Assembly (NCBI GenBank): GCA_903924805.1
Contig: CAIYCZ010000470.1
Span: 1-12,984 of the forward strand
Origin: an uncultured delta proteobacterium
Lineage (GTDB): Bacteria > Desulfobacterota > WTBG01 > CAIYCZ01
Direction: 5' to 3'
Length of the DNA: 12,984 nt
Part shown: positions 1 to 7,243 of the stretch, piece after piece
Layout of the letters: the number at the start of each line of letters is the position of its first letter
Position numbering within the stretch: position 1 is the first letter of the stretch
Translations under genes and position numbers: made by a program
Notes under the pieces: model-generated
Database searches by the model: none
Seen by the model: only the letters and a program-made list of their open reading frames with translations
Told to the model about the DNA's origin: nothing

Positions 1-1324
1 CGGTAACTATGTCCCCTCCGGCCCATACTCCTTTTCTGCTGGTCTCCCCTGTTTCAGCATTGGCAACAATATAGCCCCACTTGTTTAATTCCAGACCCTG
101 GGTGGTGCTGGTGAGCAGCGGATTAGCCCCCGCGCCTATTGCCACCACCACCAGATCACAGGGGATGATGAACTCAGATCCGCTGACGGGAACAGGTCTC
201 CTTCGTCCCGAAGCATCGGGTTCGCCCAGTTCCATGCGCAGGCACTCCATGTCTGTTATCCTTCCGGAGTCATCTCCACAATACCTGATGGGGGCAGTTA
301 AAAAATGTAATTCAATGCCTTCCTCTTCAGCATGATGAATTTCTTCAAGTCGTGCAGGCATCTCTGAACGTGACCGGCGATATACTATCCGTACCTCATC
401 TGCCCCGAGGCGCACTGCTGTCCGCGCTGAATCCATGGCAACATTACCTGCCCCAATCACTGCAACGCGCCTGCCGCTGGCAATAGGCGTATCATACTCA
501 GGGAAGAGATACGCCTTCATCAGATTGGATCTGGTTAAATACTCGTTAGCAGAATAGATGTTGCACAGGTTTTCTCCCGAAATGTTCATAAACTGGGGAA
601 GCCCTGCGCCCAGCCCCAGAAATACCGCATCGAATTCTTCAAGGAGCTCATCGACTGACGTGGTTTTCCCTATTACGCTGTTGAGCACCAGTTCGACCCC
701 GAGCTGTTCTAAATACGCTATCTCATGCTGGACAATTATCTTGGGAAGGCGGAATTCAGGTATGCCATATACCAGCACCCCGCCCGGTTTATGCAGGGCT
801 TCAAAGATAGTCACGTTATGCCCTTTCAGAATAAGGTCGCCGGCGACCGTTAAACCGGCCGGTCCTGAACCCACAACAGCAATTTTTTTATTGGTAGAGG
901 GTGCCTTTTCCGGTATAAACGGCATCCCTTTTTCACGCTCCCAGTCGGCTGCAAAGCGCTCCAGCCTGCCGATTGCTACCGGCTCATCTTTTTTACCAAC
1001 AATGCACATCTTTTCACACTGGTCTTCCTGCGGGCACACCCGCCCGCACACCGCCGGGAGGCTGTTGCGCTCTTTGAGCTTGCGTGCCGCACCAATGAAA
1101 ACCCCCTCTGCAATCAGCCCGATAAATGCCGGTATATCAATTTCAACCGGACAGCCCGCTGTGCATTTGGGCTTTTTACACTGTAGACAGCGGCGCGCTT
1201 CAAGCTGAGCCAGCTCCGGAGTATATCCCAGGGGAACCTCCTGAAAATTTCTCCTTCGCACTGAAGGCTCCTGCTCAGGCATTTTCTGCCGCGAAATATT
1301 TTCTTTTATCTTATGTTCTGACAT
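1..1324 (-). CDS. nfnB: NADPH-dependent glutamate synthase small-chain / NfnB-type flavoprotein (C-terminus off the left edge)
   Basis: The protein starts at the ATG complementary to 1324-1322, one base after the nfnA stop, with a GAGAGGA-type ribosome site inside the end of nfnA. About 441 codons are visible of an expected 460-480, so only the extreme C-terminus is missing. Domains seen: an N-terminal GltD-type iron-sulfur domain with Cys 46, 49, 54, 58 and 93, 97, 103, 107; an FAD-binding VVGSGPAGL motif near residue 150; and a second Rossmann motif (AVIGAGNVAMD) for NADP(H). In the family this fold serves either as the GltD subunit of glutamate synthase or as NfnB, which holds the bifurcating FAD of NADH-dependent reduced ferredoxin:NADP+ oxidoreductase. 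The adjacent nfnA gene, and no visible large glutamate synthase subunit, favour NfnB (SudA). Cytoplasmic. Family assignment is secure; Nfn rather than GltD rests on context. Confidence 0.9.
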   Translation of the reverse strand, partial: MSEHKIKENISRQKMPEQEPSVRRRNFQEVPLGYTPELAQLEARRCLQCKKPKCTAGCPVEIDIPAFIGLIAEGVFIGAARKLKERNSLPAVCGRVCPQEDQCEKMCIVGKKDEPVAIGRLERFAADWEREKGMPFIPEKAPSTNKKIAVVGSGPAGLTVAGDLILKGHNVTIFEALHKPGGVLVYGIPEFRLPKIIVQHEIAYLEQLGVELVLNSVIGKTTSVDELLEEFDAVFLGLGAGLPQFMNISGENLCNIYSANEYLTRSNLMKAYLFPEYDTPIASGRRVAVIGAGNVAMDSARTAVRLGADEVRIVYRRSRSEMPARLEEIHHAEEEGIELHFLTAPIRYCGDDSGRITDMECLRMELGEPDASGRRRPVPVSGSEFIIPCDLVVVAIGAGANPLLTSTTQGLELNKWGYIVANAETGETSRKGVWAGGDIVT

Positions 1325-1325
1325 C

Positions 1326-2168
1326 CTATCGTCCTCTCTGTTTACCTGCTGTAAAGCTGTCCAGCGAAGCCTTCTCTTCGGAGATGTAGGCCTTCTGCCG
1401 TTTCATGAGCTCGTCATAATCGACTTCCAAACCGTCAAATTCAGGGCCGTCCACACAGGTAAACTTGGTCCTGCCGGCGACCGTGACCCGGCATGCCCCG
1501 CACATGCCGGTGCCGTCAACCATGATGGAGTTCAGACTCACCAGAGACCTCACGCCATATTCCCGTGACAGCGCGGAAACGGCCTTCATCATCGGTACCG
1601 GCCCCATCGTTATTACCAGCTTGATATTGTTTGGACCGGTTAGAAGCTGGCGGAGCACATCGGTCACAAAACCGCGCCGGCCATAGCTCCCATCATCGGT
1701 GGTAATGATCAGTTCATTGCTTACCGCCCTCATCTCCTCCTCAAGAATCAGAAGGTCTTTTGTGCGTGCCCCGATAATGGTAATCACCTGGTTGCCGATT
1801 TCCCGGTATGCCCGGGTGATCGGATAGAGCACCGCAATTCCGGTTCCGCCGCCGACGCATATAACGGTGCCAAGATTTTCAATATGGGTGGGTCTGCCAA
1901 GAGGCCCTACCACGTCTGTGAGATACGCCCCTTCCTTGAGCGTGCCCATGAGGGCTGTGGTTTTCCCCACCACCTGAAATATCAGGGTGATGGTCCCTGC
2001 CAGTGGATCTGTGCCGGCCATGGTGAGCGGGATTCTTTCACCCGTCTCGTTAACCCGCACTATGACAAACTGCCCGGGACTTGCTTTGCGGGCAATAAGC
2101 GGCGCATCCACCTTGAGTTGAAACACGGTACCCTGTGCCATTTCCTTCTTTTCAATAATTCTGAACAC
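1326..2168 (-). CDS. nfnA: Ferredoxin-NADP+ reductase subunit alpha, NfnA/SudB type
   Basis: This 280-aa protein begins with GTG (complement of 2168-2166) behind a strong GGAAGGAG ribosome site about six bases upstream, which decides the start. It has the FNR-like layout of NfnA, SudB and PyrK: an N-terminal flavin-binding barrel with PGQFVIVRV (residues 31-39) and RIPLTM (45-50), an NAD-binding Rossmann motif CVGGGTGIA near 104-112, and a C-terminal [2Fe-2S] segment DGTGMCGACR with Cys 223, 226 and 238. Asp 218 sits where PyrK has its first cluster cysteine, as expected for NfnA. In NfnAB this subunit oxidises NADH and feeds the bifurcating FAD of NfnB, coupling ferredoxin, NADH and NADP+ pools. 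It forms a two-gene operon with nfnB, divergent from the Hdr/Flx/AOR cluster. Length matches the family. Confidence 0.92.
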   Translation of the reverse strand: MFRIIEKKEMAQGTVFQLKVDAPLIARKASPGQFVIVRVNETGERIPLTMAGTDPLAGTITLIFQVVGKTTALMGTLKEGAYLTDVVGPLGRPTHIENLGTVICVGGGTGIAVLYPITRAYREIGNQVITIIGARTKDLLILEEEMRAVSNELIITTDDGSYGRRGFVTDVLRQLLTGPNNIKLVITMGPVPMMKAVSALSREYGVRSLVSLNSIMVDGTGMCGACRVTVAGRTKFTCVDGPEFDGLEVDYDELMKRQKAYISEEKASLDSFTAGKQRGR

Positions 2169-2251
2169 CGTTTACTCCTTCCATCTTAATAATTATCAGG
2201 GAATCGTTGCAGGTAAAACAGAAGCACTGTGTCGATACTATAAGAGCATAT

Positions 2252-2281
2252 ATAAAATAGTTTTTTTAGCACCGGTGTCAA
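2252..2281 (-). promoter_or_regulatory. Putative sigma70 promoter for nfnAB
   Basis: Read on the minus strand, a perfect TTGACA -35 box (2281-2276) is followed after 18 bases by TTTTAT (2257-2252; four of six matches to TATAAT) inside an A/T tract. Transcription would start near 2245, giving a leader of about 77 nt before the nfnA GTG. The position directly upstream of a gene with a strong ribosome site supports it; the -10 box is only moderate. Confidence 0.5.
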
Positions 2282-2408
2282 GTGATAAATAGCTGGCGCC
2301 CATGCCTATGAGCCCGCAGAGCCGCTTTTAGACTGCTCCGCAAACCCGCAAGAAAAATTAAAAGCTCCATGAAATTCCATTATTATCCAGGCAGCAACAT
2401 TTTACTAC

Positions 2409-2437
2409 TTGACATGTTTTGCGTTACCATATATAAA
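2409..2437 (+). promoter_or_regulatory. Strong sigma70 promoter for the hdr/flx/AOR cluster
   Basis: TTGACA (2409-2414), a spacer of exactly 17 bases, and TATAAA (2432-2437) give a near-consensus housekeeping promoter reading toward the hdr genes. An overlapping TATAAT at 2444-2449 lies just downstream but lacks a matching -35. Transcription would start around 2444, leaving an unusually long leader of about 220 nt before the GTG at 2665. Confidence 0.65.
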
Positions 2438-2664
2438 AATGAGTATAATCATATAAGGAGATTATTTAAAATCTCAATACCCCGGGAGAAATAAAAAGCA
2501 GAGGTTCATAAGCAGTTGATGGAACAAACTGTTGCCCAACAGGATAACCATCTACCTTAAAGCCGCCTCACAAAACCAAAATTGCCTGCTTTTGTACTCC
2601 GTATAACACCAGAATAAAATAATAGTAGCGCATAGCAGACCGGCTAAATCAAAAGGGACCTACA

Positions 2665-3798
2665 GTGGAAGAGACGTACGAAAGGGCGTGTTATATTGAA
2701 CGGTTAGGCCTTTTTGGCTGTATCCAGTGCGGCAAGTGTACAGCAGGCTGCCCCCTCAATTACCTCACCCCGTTCAACATCCGCAAAATGGTGTACGATG
2801 TCCTTAATTCCAGCGGTGAGGATATCGCAAGCGAGAAGCACGAAATCTGGCAGTGCACTACCTGCTCAACCTGCTCCAGCCGCTGTCCCAAGCAGATTGA
2901 ACCGCGGGACGTGATCATCAACCTGCGCAGCATCCTTGTTGAAGACGGCAATATCCCTCCGCAGATTCGCGATGTCCTGAAAAGCATCACCATAAATTAT
3001 AACCCCTGGCGCCTGGGCAAGGAGCAGCGTGCTGAATGGTGCAAGGGGCTTGAGCTCAAGGATGCCTCGGAGGCGGATCTCCTCTATTATGTTGGCTGCA
3101 CGCCAGCCTTTGACCCGCGGCTGCAGAAAGTTGCTCAGGCAGTGGTCAAGGCGCTGCGCAAAGCAAAGGTGGATTTCGGCACCCTGGGGGTTGAAGAAGT
3201 CTGCTGCGGCAGCGAAATCCGCCGCCTCGGGGATATCTGGAGCTTTGATGCGCTGCGTGAAGCAAATACGGAAATCTTCAACGGCTATGACAATATCAAA
3301 CAGATAGTCACCACCTCCCCGCACTGCTACAACACCTTTAAAAACGAATATCCCGGCCTCAAGCCGGAAGTCATGCACTACACCCAGTTCGTTTCCTCTC
3401 TCATAGACAGGGGCCAGCTCGTGCTTGCCAAGGATTACCGCAAAAAAGTCACCTACCACGACCCGTGCTTTCTTGGTAAACAGAATAAGATTTACGAAGA
3501 GCCCCGGAATATCCTCAGGAGCGTACCGGGGATTGAATTTGTCGAATTTGACCGCAACCGCGAAAGCAGTCTGTGCTGCGAAGGCGGCGGCGGGAGGATG
3601 TGGATAGAGATTGAGGACGTGAAGGAGCGGCTTGCAAACATCCGGGTGCGGGATGCGCGGGATATGGGAGTGGATATTATCGCTGTTGCCTGTCCCTTCT
3701 GTTTGCTTACGCTTGAAGATGCGGTGAAGTCAAATGACCTTGAAGGTAAAGTCCAGGTCATGGACATTATGGAAATTGTTGCAAAAACCTTAACCTGA
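2665..3798 (+). CDS. HdrC-HdrB fusion, heterodisulfide reductase-like iron-sulfur protein (HdrD/BamD type)
   Basis: The 377-aa protein starts at GTG 2665, preceded by AAAGGGA. An N-terminal HdrC-like domain carries two [4Fe-4S] motifs: Cys 19, 22, 25, 29 and Cys 64, 67, 70, 74. It is fused to an HdrB-like domain with two CCG repeats. The second is complete (Cys 268, 304, 305, 343, 346). The first has Cys 145, 180, 181 and 221, but Ser 218 at the first position of the final CxxC. In HdrB, CCG domains bind noncubane [4Fe-4S] clusters that reduce a disulfide; in HdrD- and BamD-like proteins the acceptor differs or is unknown. It is the first gene of the cluster, 11 bases before hdrA, so it is the likely partner for the high-potential branch of HdrA. 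The length is close to that of BamD. The true substrate cannot be read from sequence. Confidence 0.88.
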   Translation: MEETYERACYIERLGLFGCIQCGKCTAGCPLNYLTPFNIRKMVYDVLNSSGEDIASEKHEIWQCTTCSTCSSRCPKQIEPRDVIINLRSILVEDGNIPPQIRDVLKSITINYNPWRLGKEQRAEWCKGLELKDASEADLLYYVGCTPAFDPRLQKVAQAVVKALRKAKVDFGTLGVEEVCCGSEIRRLGDIWSFDALREANTEIFNGYDNIKQIVTTSPHCYNTFKNEYPGLKPEVMHYTQFVSSLIDRGQLVLAKDYRKKVTYHDPCFLGKQNKIYEEPRNILRSVPGIEFVEFDRNRESSLCCEGGGGRMWIEIEDVKERLANIRVRDARDMGVDIIAVACPFCLLTLEDAVKSNDLEGKVQVMDIMEIVAKTLT

Positions 3799-3809
3799 TA
3801 TTGTAACCT

Positions 3810-5783
3810 ATGGCTGCAAAAAAAATAGGCGTATATATCTGTCACTGCGGAGTTAATATTGCTGCAACCGTTGACATTGAAGAACTCAAGCGGTTTGCCG
3901 CAACGCTGCCCAGGGTGAAAAGCGTTCAGAATTACATGTATGTATGCTCGGATCCTGGTCAGGAGTTGATCCGCAAGGATATAAAGGAAAAGGGCCTCAA
4001 CCGGATTGTTGTTGCTGCATGCTCGCCGCGGATGCACGAGCCCACATTCCGCAACGTATTGAAAAGTGCCGGGCTCAACCCGTACTGCCTGGAAATTACC
4101 AATATCCGCGAGCAGTGCTCGTGGGTGCACCATGACCGCCATACCGCTACTGAAAAGGCAAAGGGCCTGCTTGCTGCTTCTGTCGCAAAGGCTGCACTGC
4201 TTGAGCCGCTTGAGGAGCATGAAGTCGGTGTTACCCCAACTGCAATGGTTATTGGCGGAGGCATTGCCGGCATCCAGGCGGCACTTGATATTGCTGATAC
4301 CGGCTTCAAGGTCTATCTGGTTGAGAAAGAGGCCTCTATCGGCGGACACATGATGCAGCTTGACAAGACCTTTCCAACCCTTGATTGCTCGGCCTGTATC
4401 CTCACCCCAAAAATGGCTGACGTAAAGAACCATCCTAATATCGAGCTTCTGGCCTACAGCGAAGTAATTGAGGTGAAGGGGTTTGTGGGAAACTTCAAGG
4501 TTACGGTAAAAAAGAAGCCGCGCTATGTTATCGAAAGCATCTGTAATGCCTGCGGCCAGTGTTCCCCGTACTGCCCCATTGAAATTGATGACGCATTCAA
4601 TGAGCGGCTGGCAAAGACCAAAGCCCTGTACATCCCGTTTCCCCAGGCAATTCCTGCCACGTATGTCATAGACCCGCAGTCCTGCCGGTATCTGAGAGAC
4701 AAGAGCTGCCGCCAGTGCGAGCAGGTGTGCAAAGAGCTGCAGGCCATCAATCTGGATCAGAAGGAAGAGCTGGTTGAACTTGACATCGGCACCATTATTG
4801 TTGCCACGGGCTTTGATATTTTTGATCCGCGGCAGAAGCCGGAGCTTGGCTACGGAAAATATGAAAATGTCATCACCGGGCTTGAGTTTGAACGGCTGGT
4901 GTCCGCCTCAGGCCCCAATCAGGGCGACATAAAGATCAACGGCAAGAAGCCAAAGGATGTGGTCTTTGTGCAGTGCGTGGGGTCGCGGGATCAAACCGTC
5001 GGCAATGAATACTGCTCACGGGTATGCTGCATGTACACAGCCAAACATGCCCATCTGGTGCGGGAGAAACTGCCAGACGCACACATCACCATTTTCTATA
5101 TTGACATCCGAGCCTTTGGCAAGGGCTTCGAGCAGTTTTATGACCGGGTCAGGGGAGAGCGTGTTTACTACCGCCGGGGCAATGTCTCCGAGATATATAA
5201 AAAGGGCGACAAGCTCATGGTCAGGGCAGAAGACACCCTTATGGGCAAGGCTGTTGAAGTGGCGGCAGACCTGGTGGTTCTTGCCGTGGGCATGGAGCCC
5301 AGCAAAAGCGCCAAAGAGCTGGGGAAGATTCTCAAGCTGTCTAACTCGCCTGATAAATTTTTCCTCGAGGCGCATCCGAAGCTGCGGCCGGTGGACACCG
5401 GAAGTGACGGCGTATTTCTGGCCGGGTGCTGCCAGGGACCAAAGGATATTCCCGATACGGTTGCCCAGGCAAGCGCTGCAGCTGCCAAGGCGGTGATACC
5501 GCTTGCCCACGGTACAGTGAAAACCGAGGCCATGGTTTCAGTAGTGCAGGCGGAAGCGTGCAGGGGATGCGGTTTCTGTGTGGAAGCCTGCCCCTACGCA
5601 GCTATTACCCTTGAGGAGAAAAAAGTCCGCGGCAAAAAGAAGATTGTTGCGACGGTTAACGAGGTGCTCTGCAAGAGCTGCGGTGCCTGCGCGGCATCAT
5701 GCCTGTCCGGAGCCATTCAGCAAAAGTCGTTTACCGATGAGCAGATACTGTCCATGATAGCGGTGATCGGGAAAAAATATTGA
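3810..5783 (+). CDS. hdrA: HdrA-like flavin-based electron-bifurcating subunit
   Basis: At 657 aa this has the normal HdrA length. The N-terminus has the HdrA signature ICHCGVNIA (Cys 11, 13). A thioredoxin-reductase-like FAD domain follows, with GGGIAG near residues 149-154 and the acidic end VEKE near 171-174, then the characteristic PTLDCSACILTPKM segment (Cys 193, 196). An inserted ferredoxin domain has Cys 245, 248, 251, 255 and Cys 292, 300, 303, 307. The C-terminus carries two more [4Fe-4S] motifs: Cys 584, 587, 590, 594 and Cys 621, 624, 627, 631; the last is followed by Leu instead of the usual Pro. HdrA holds the bifurcating FAD and splits electrons between ferredoxin and HdrBC. All cysteines are encoded as Cys; no recoding is seen. 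The upstream ribosome site is weak, so coupling to the preceding gene is likely. The gene is flanked by its expected partners. Confidence 0.95.
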   Translation: MAAKKIGVYICHCGVNIAATVDIEELKRFAATLPRVKSVQNYMYVCSDPGQELIRKDIKEKGLNRIVVAACSPRMHEPTFRNVLKSAGLNPYCLEITNIREQCSWVHHDRHTATEKAKGLLAASVAKAALLEPLEEHEVGVTPTAMVIGGGIAGIQAALDIADTGFKVYLVEKEASIGGHMMQLDKTFPTLDCSACILTPKMADVKNHPNIELLAYSEVIEVKGFVGNFKVTVKKKPRYVIESICNACGQCSPYCPIEIDDAFNERLAKTKALYIPFPQAIPATYVIDPQSCRYLRDKSCRQCEQVCKELQAINLDQKEELVELDIGTIIVATGFDIFDPRQKPELGYGKYENVITGLEFERLVSASGPNQGDIKINGKKPKDVVFVQCVGSRDQTVGNEYCSRVCCMYTAKHAHLVREKLPDAHITIFYIDIRAFGKGFEQFYDRVRGERVYYRRGNVSEIYKKGDKLMVRAEDTLMGKAVEVAADLVVLAVGMEPSKSAKELGKILKLSNSPDKFFLEAHPKLRPVDTGSDGVFLAGCCQGPKDIPDTVAQASAAAAKAVIPLAHGTVKTEAMVSVVQAEACRGCGFCVEACPYAAITLEEKKVRGKKKIVATVNEVLCKSCGACAASCLSGAIQQKSFTDEQILSMIAVIGKKY

Positions 5784-5796
5784 TCCCGCGGGATCA
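5781..5796. repeat. Perfect 16-base palindrome at the hdrA stop
   Basis: TGATCCCGCGGGATCA is fully self-complementary and includes the hdrA stop codon. As RNA it could form a six-pair stem capped by CGCG. No T tract follows, so it is not a rho-independent terminator. It lies in the 60-base gap before flxD, the longest gap between genes of the plus-strand cluster, and could be an intercistronic stability or processing hairpin, or chance. Confidence 0.5.
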
Positions 5797-5843
5797 GAAA
5801 TCGTAACACTGAGCTGATAATATATAACCAATAGAGGAACCAG

Positions 5844-6278
5844 ATGGATTTTGAACCAACAATTGTTGCTTTCCTGTGTAACTGGTGCTCCTACGCAGGA
5901 GCAGACCTCGCCGGAACGAGCAGATTTCAGTATCCTGCAAATATCCGGGTCATCCGGGTCATGTGCTCAAGCAGGATCAATCCCCTGTTTATCCTGAACG
6001 CACTCCTTGAGGGTGCTGACGGCGTCCTCGTATCCGGCTGACACCCCGGCGAATGCCACTATGTTAGTGGCAATTATCTGGCCCGCAGGAGGCTCGTCCT
6101 GTTCAAGAAGTTTCTTGAGCACCTGGGCATTCATCCGGACCGTTTTCGCATGAGCTGGGTATCTGCATCTGAAGGGGGTAAGTTTGCCGAGGTTATAAAG
6201 GAAGTCACCGGGGGAGTGAAAGCATTAGGTCCGATGGAATCCCTCAAGAGAGAGCAGGCATGGCTACAGAACGTCTGA
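5844..6278 (+). CDS. Selenocysteine-containing MvhD/FlxD-type [2Fe-2S] electron-transfer protein
   Basis: ATG 5844 follows AGAGGAA. The frame meets TGA at 6039-6041 and then continues open to TGA 6276-6278, giving 144 residues with selenocysteine at 66. The family match runs straight through the TGA: GADGVLVSG before it, then U and HPGECHYVSGNYLARRR after it, where MvhD relatives typically read GCHPGDCHYISGN. A hairpin fitting the bacterial SECIS pattern begins 12 bases after the TGA. Other conserved metal-site residues are Cys 12, 15, 41 and 71. The length agrees with the MvhD family (about 140 aa); a 65-aa product would lose half the domain. The protein passes electrons from the NAD(P)H-oxidising or hydrogenase module to HdrA. 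Its end overlaps the next gene by 19 bases. Sec at this position is known in VhuD of methanogens and reported for BamF. A pseudogene is much less likely, because the reading frame and conservation persist to the end. Confidence 0.93.
6039..6072 (+). promoter_or_regulatory. Bacterial SECIS element following the in-frame UGA
   Basis: After the Sec codon (6039-6041), bases 6054-6061 (TGCCACTA) pair perfectly with 6065-6072 (TAGTGGCA), leaving the loop TGT. The stem is eight perfect pairs. The apical loop starts 20 bases after the UGA and has G as its second base. Both features match the published bacterial SECIS consensus (16-37 base spacing, a G among the first two loop bases). The element would recruit SelB with Sec-tRNA. 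It lies wholly in coding sequence, as in bacterial selenoprotein genes. Confidence 0.85.
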
Positions 6279-7237
6279 AAGAGATTGCCAGAAAAGTTCT
6301 ATCACGCGATGATGTTACGTGTCTCATCGGATACCGGCGCGGAAGCTACGGGTTTCGGATCTCCCCGTGTTTTTTAACTTCACCCGATGAAGCAGAGCAG
6401 CTGGTGATTTCGCCCCTGTGCCTGCACAACCTTGCAACCTATCTCACCGCGGAAAATATCGGCCCCCTGGTAAAAACAAAGGATGAAAAGAAAAATAAGA
6501 TAGCCCTCATGGTCAAGGGCTGCGACAGCAAGGCAATCACCAACCTTATTGCGGAAAAGGGCATTGACCGGGAGTCAATTATCATCATCGGCATTCCCTG
6601 TACCGGGGTGGTGGATATAAAGAAACTTGAGGCGCGGTTTCCCGGAGCGGTTGCGCCGGCCACGGTTGAGATAAAAGACGGGATGTGGGTTGTTGCCATA
6701 GAGGGCACAACCGTTGCAATACCCCTTGACGAGCTGCTCGCTGAAAAATGCAAGCGCTGCAAACACCCCACGCCGCTTGTCTATGACGAGCTGGCGGGCG
6801 ATCCGGTTGCGGGTAAAGAAGATGCCTATGATGATGTAAAGGGGCTTGAAACACAGGCCATTGAGGAGCGCCTTGTGAAATGGCAGGAAGAGCTGGGAAA
6901 ATGCATCCGCTGCTATGCCTGTAAAAATGTGTGTCCGCTCTGCTATTGCAGCGACTGTGCGCTGGACCGCCTGCGGCCGCAGCTCATACGCCGCTCGGTC
7001 AGTGTCCCGGAAAACCTCCTGTTCCATGTAACCCGGTCATTTCATCTGGCAGGCCGGTGCATTGCTTGCGGGGAATGCGAGCGGGTATGCCCCCAGGGGC
7101 TTCCCCTGATGGAACTTAACCGCAAGCTGGCAAAAGATGTTCAGGAAATTTTTGGCTACGAGACCGGACTTGATCCTGAAGCAAAGCCGATTCTCTCAAC
7201 ATTCACCATCGATGATACCGATGAAGGAATTCTCTGA
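6260..7237 (+). CDS. FrhB-like / 4Fe-4S dicluster protein, probable FlxC-type subunit
   Basis: The 325-aa protein starts at ATG 6260, inside the end of flxD, after a purine-rich AGAGAGAGCAGG. The N-terminal half resembles the FrhB family of F420-type hydrogenase/dehydrogenase beta subunits, with conserved Cys 37 and 54, the KGCDSKAI segment (Cys 88) and GIPCTGVVD (Cys 114). Cys 164 and 167 follow. The C-terminal half has two [4Fe-4S] motifs, Cys 215, 218, 221, 225 and Cys 267, 270, 273, 277, plus extra Cys 228, 230 and 233 right after the first. In Flx-Hdr clusters two such iron-sulfur subunits lie between the NAD(P)H reductase and FlxD; order and context make this the FlxC equivalent. The FrhB half might bind a flavin, but F420 use is not shown by the sequence. 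The stop is six bases from the next ATG. Confidence 0.8.
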   Translation: MATERLKEIARKVLSRDDVTCLIGYRRGSYGFRISPCFLTSPDEAEQLVISPLCLHNLATYLTAENIGPLVKTKDEKKNKIALMVKGCDSKAITNLIAEKGIDRESIIIIGIPCTGVVDIKKLEARFPGAVAPATVEIKDGMWVVAIEGTTVAIPLDELLAEKCKRCKHPTPLVYDELAGDPVAGKEDAYDDVKGLETQAIEERLVKWQEELGKCIRCYACKNVCPLCYCSDCALDRLRPQLIRRSVSVPENLLFHVTRSFHLAGRCIACGECERVCPQGLPLMELNRKLAKDVQEIFGYETGLDPEAKPILSTFTIDDTDEGIL

Positions 7238-7243
7238 TACGGT

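Larger units (their letters stand above)
2169..2664. other. Divergent intergenic control region between nfnAB and the hdr/flx/AOR cluster
   Basis: About 496 bases without a credible gene, clearly richer in A and T than the coding regions. It holds one good sigma70-type promoter in each direction (listed separately), a spacer of roughly 130 bases between their -35 boxes, and a plus-strand leader of about 220 nt before the GTG of the first hdr gene. The leader contains a small hairpin (CTGTT-GCCC-AACAG, 2529-2542) and a 13-codon ATG reading frame at 2519-2560 without a good ribosome site. I see no recognisable riboswitch, tRNA or rho-independent terminator. An imperfect palindrome, ATGAAATTCCAT (2369-2380, 10 of 12 bases symmetrical), lies between the promoters and could be an operator, but this is weak. 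Confidence 0.6.

Noticed and set aside
558..1208. 216-codon plus-strand open frame
   Set aside because: It is antisense to nfnB, whose minus-strand product has clear FAD, NADP and iron-sulfur motifs.
2529..2542. Hairpin CTGTT-GCCC-AACAG as a rho-independent terminator
   Set aside because: Only five pairs and no downstream T run; it would also cut off the strong promoter from its operon.
2519..2560. 13-codon leader peptide ORF (MEQTVAQQDNHLP)
   Set aside because: No well-spaced ribosome site and no run of regulatory codons; a frame this short is expected by chance.
3492..4433. 313-codon open frame on the minus strand
   Set aside because: It lies antisense to the HdrCB fusion and hdrA, has no recognisable domain, and arises from codon bias in those strongly supported genes.
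5943..5960. Tandem nine-base direct repeat ATCCGGGTC x2
   Set aside because: It encodes the IRVIRV segment in the MvhD-like protein and fits the normal family sequence, so no separate element is needed.
6039..6259. TGA as a genuine stop, making the MvhD gene a pseudogene or a 65-aa protein
   Set aside because: Conserved MvhD sequence continues in the same frame with no indel, a SECIS-type hairpin is present, and the frame ends in a tidy overlap with the next gene.
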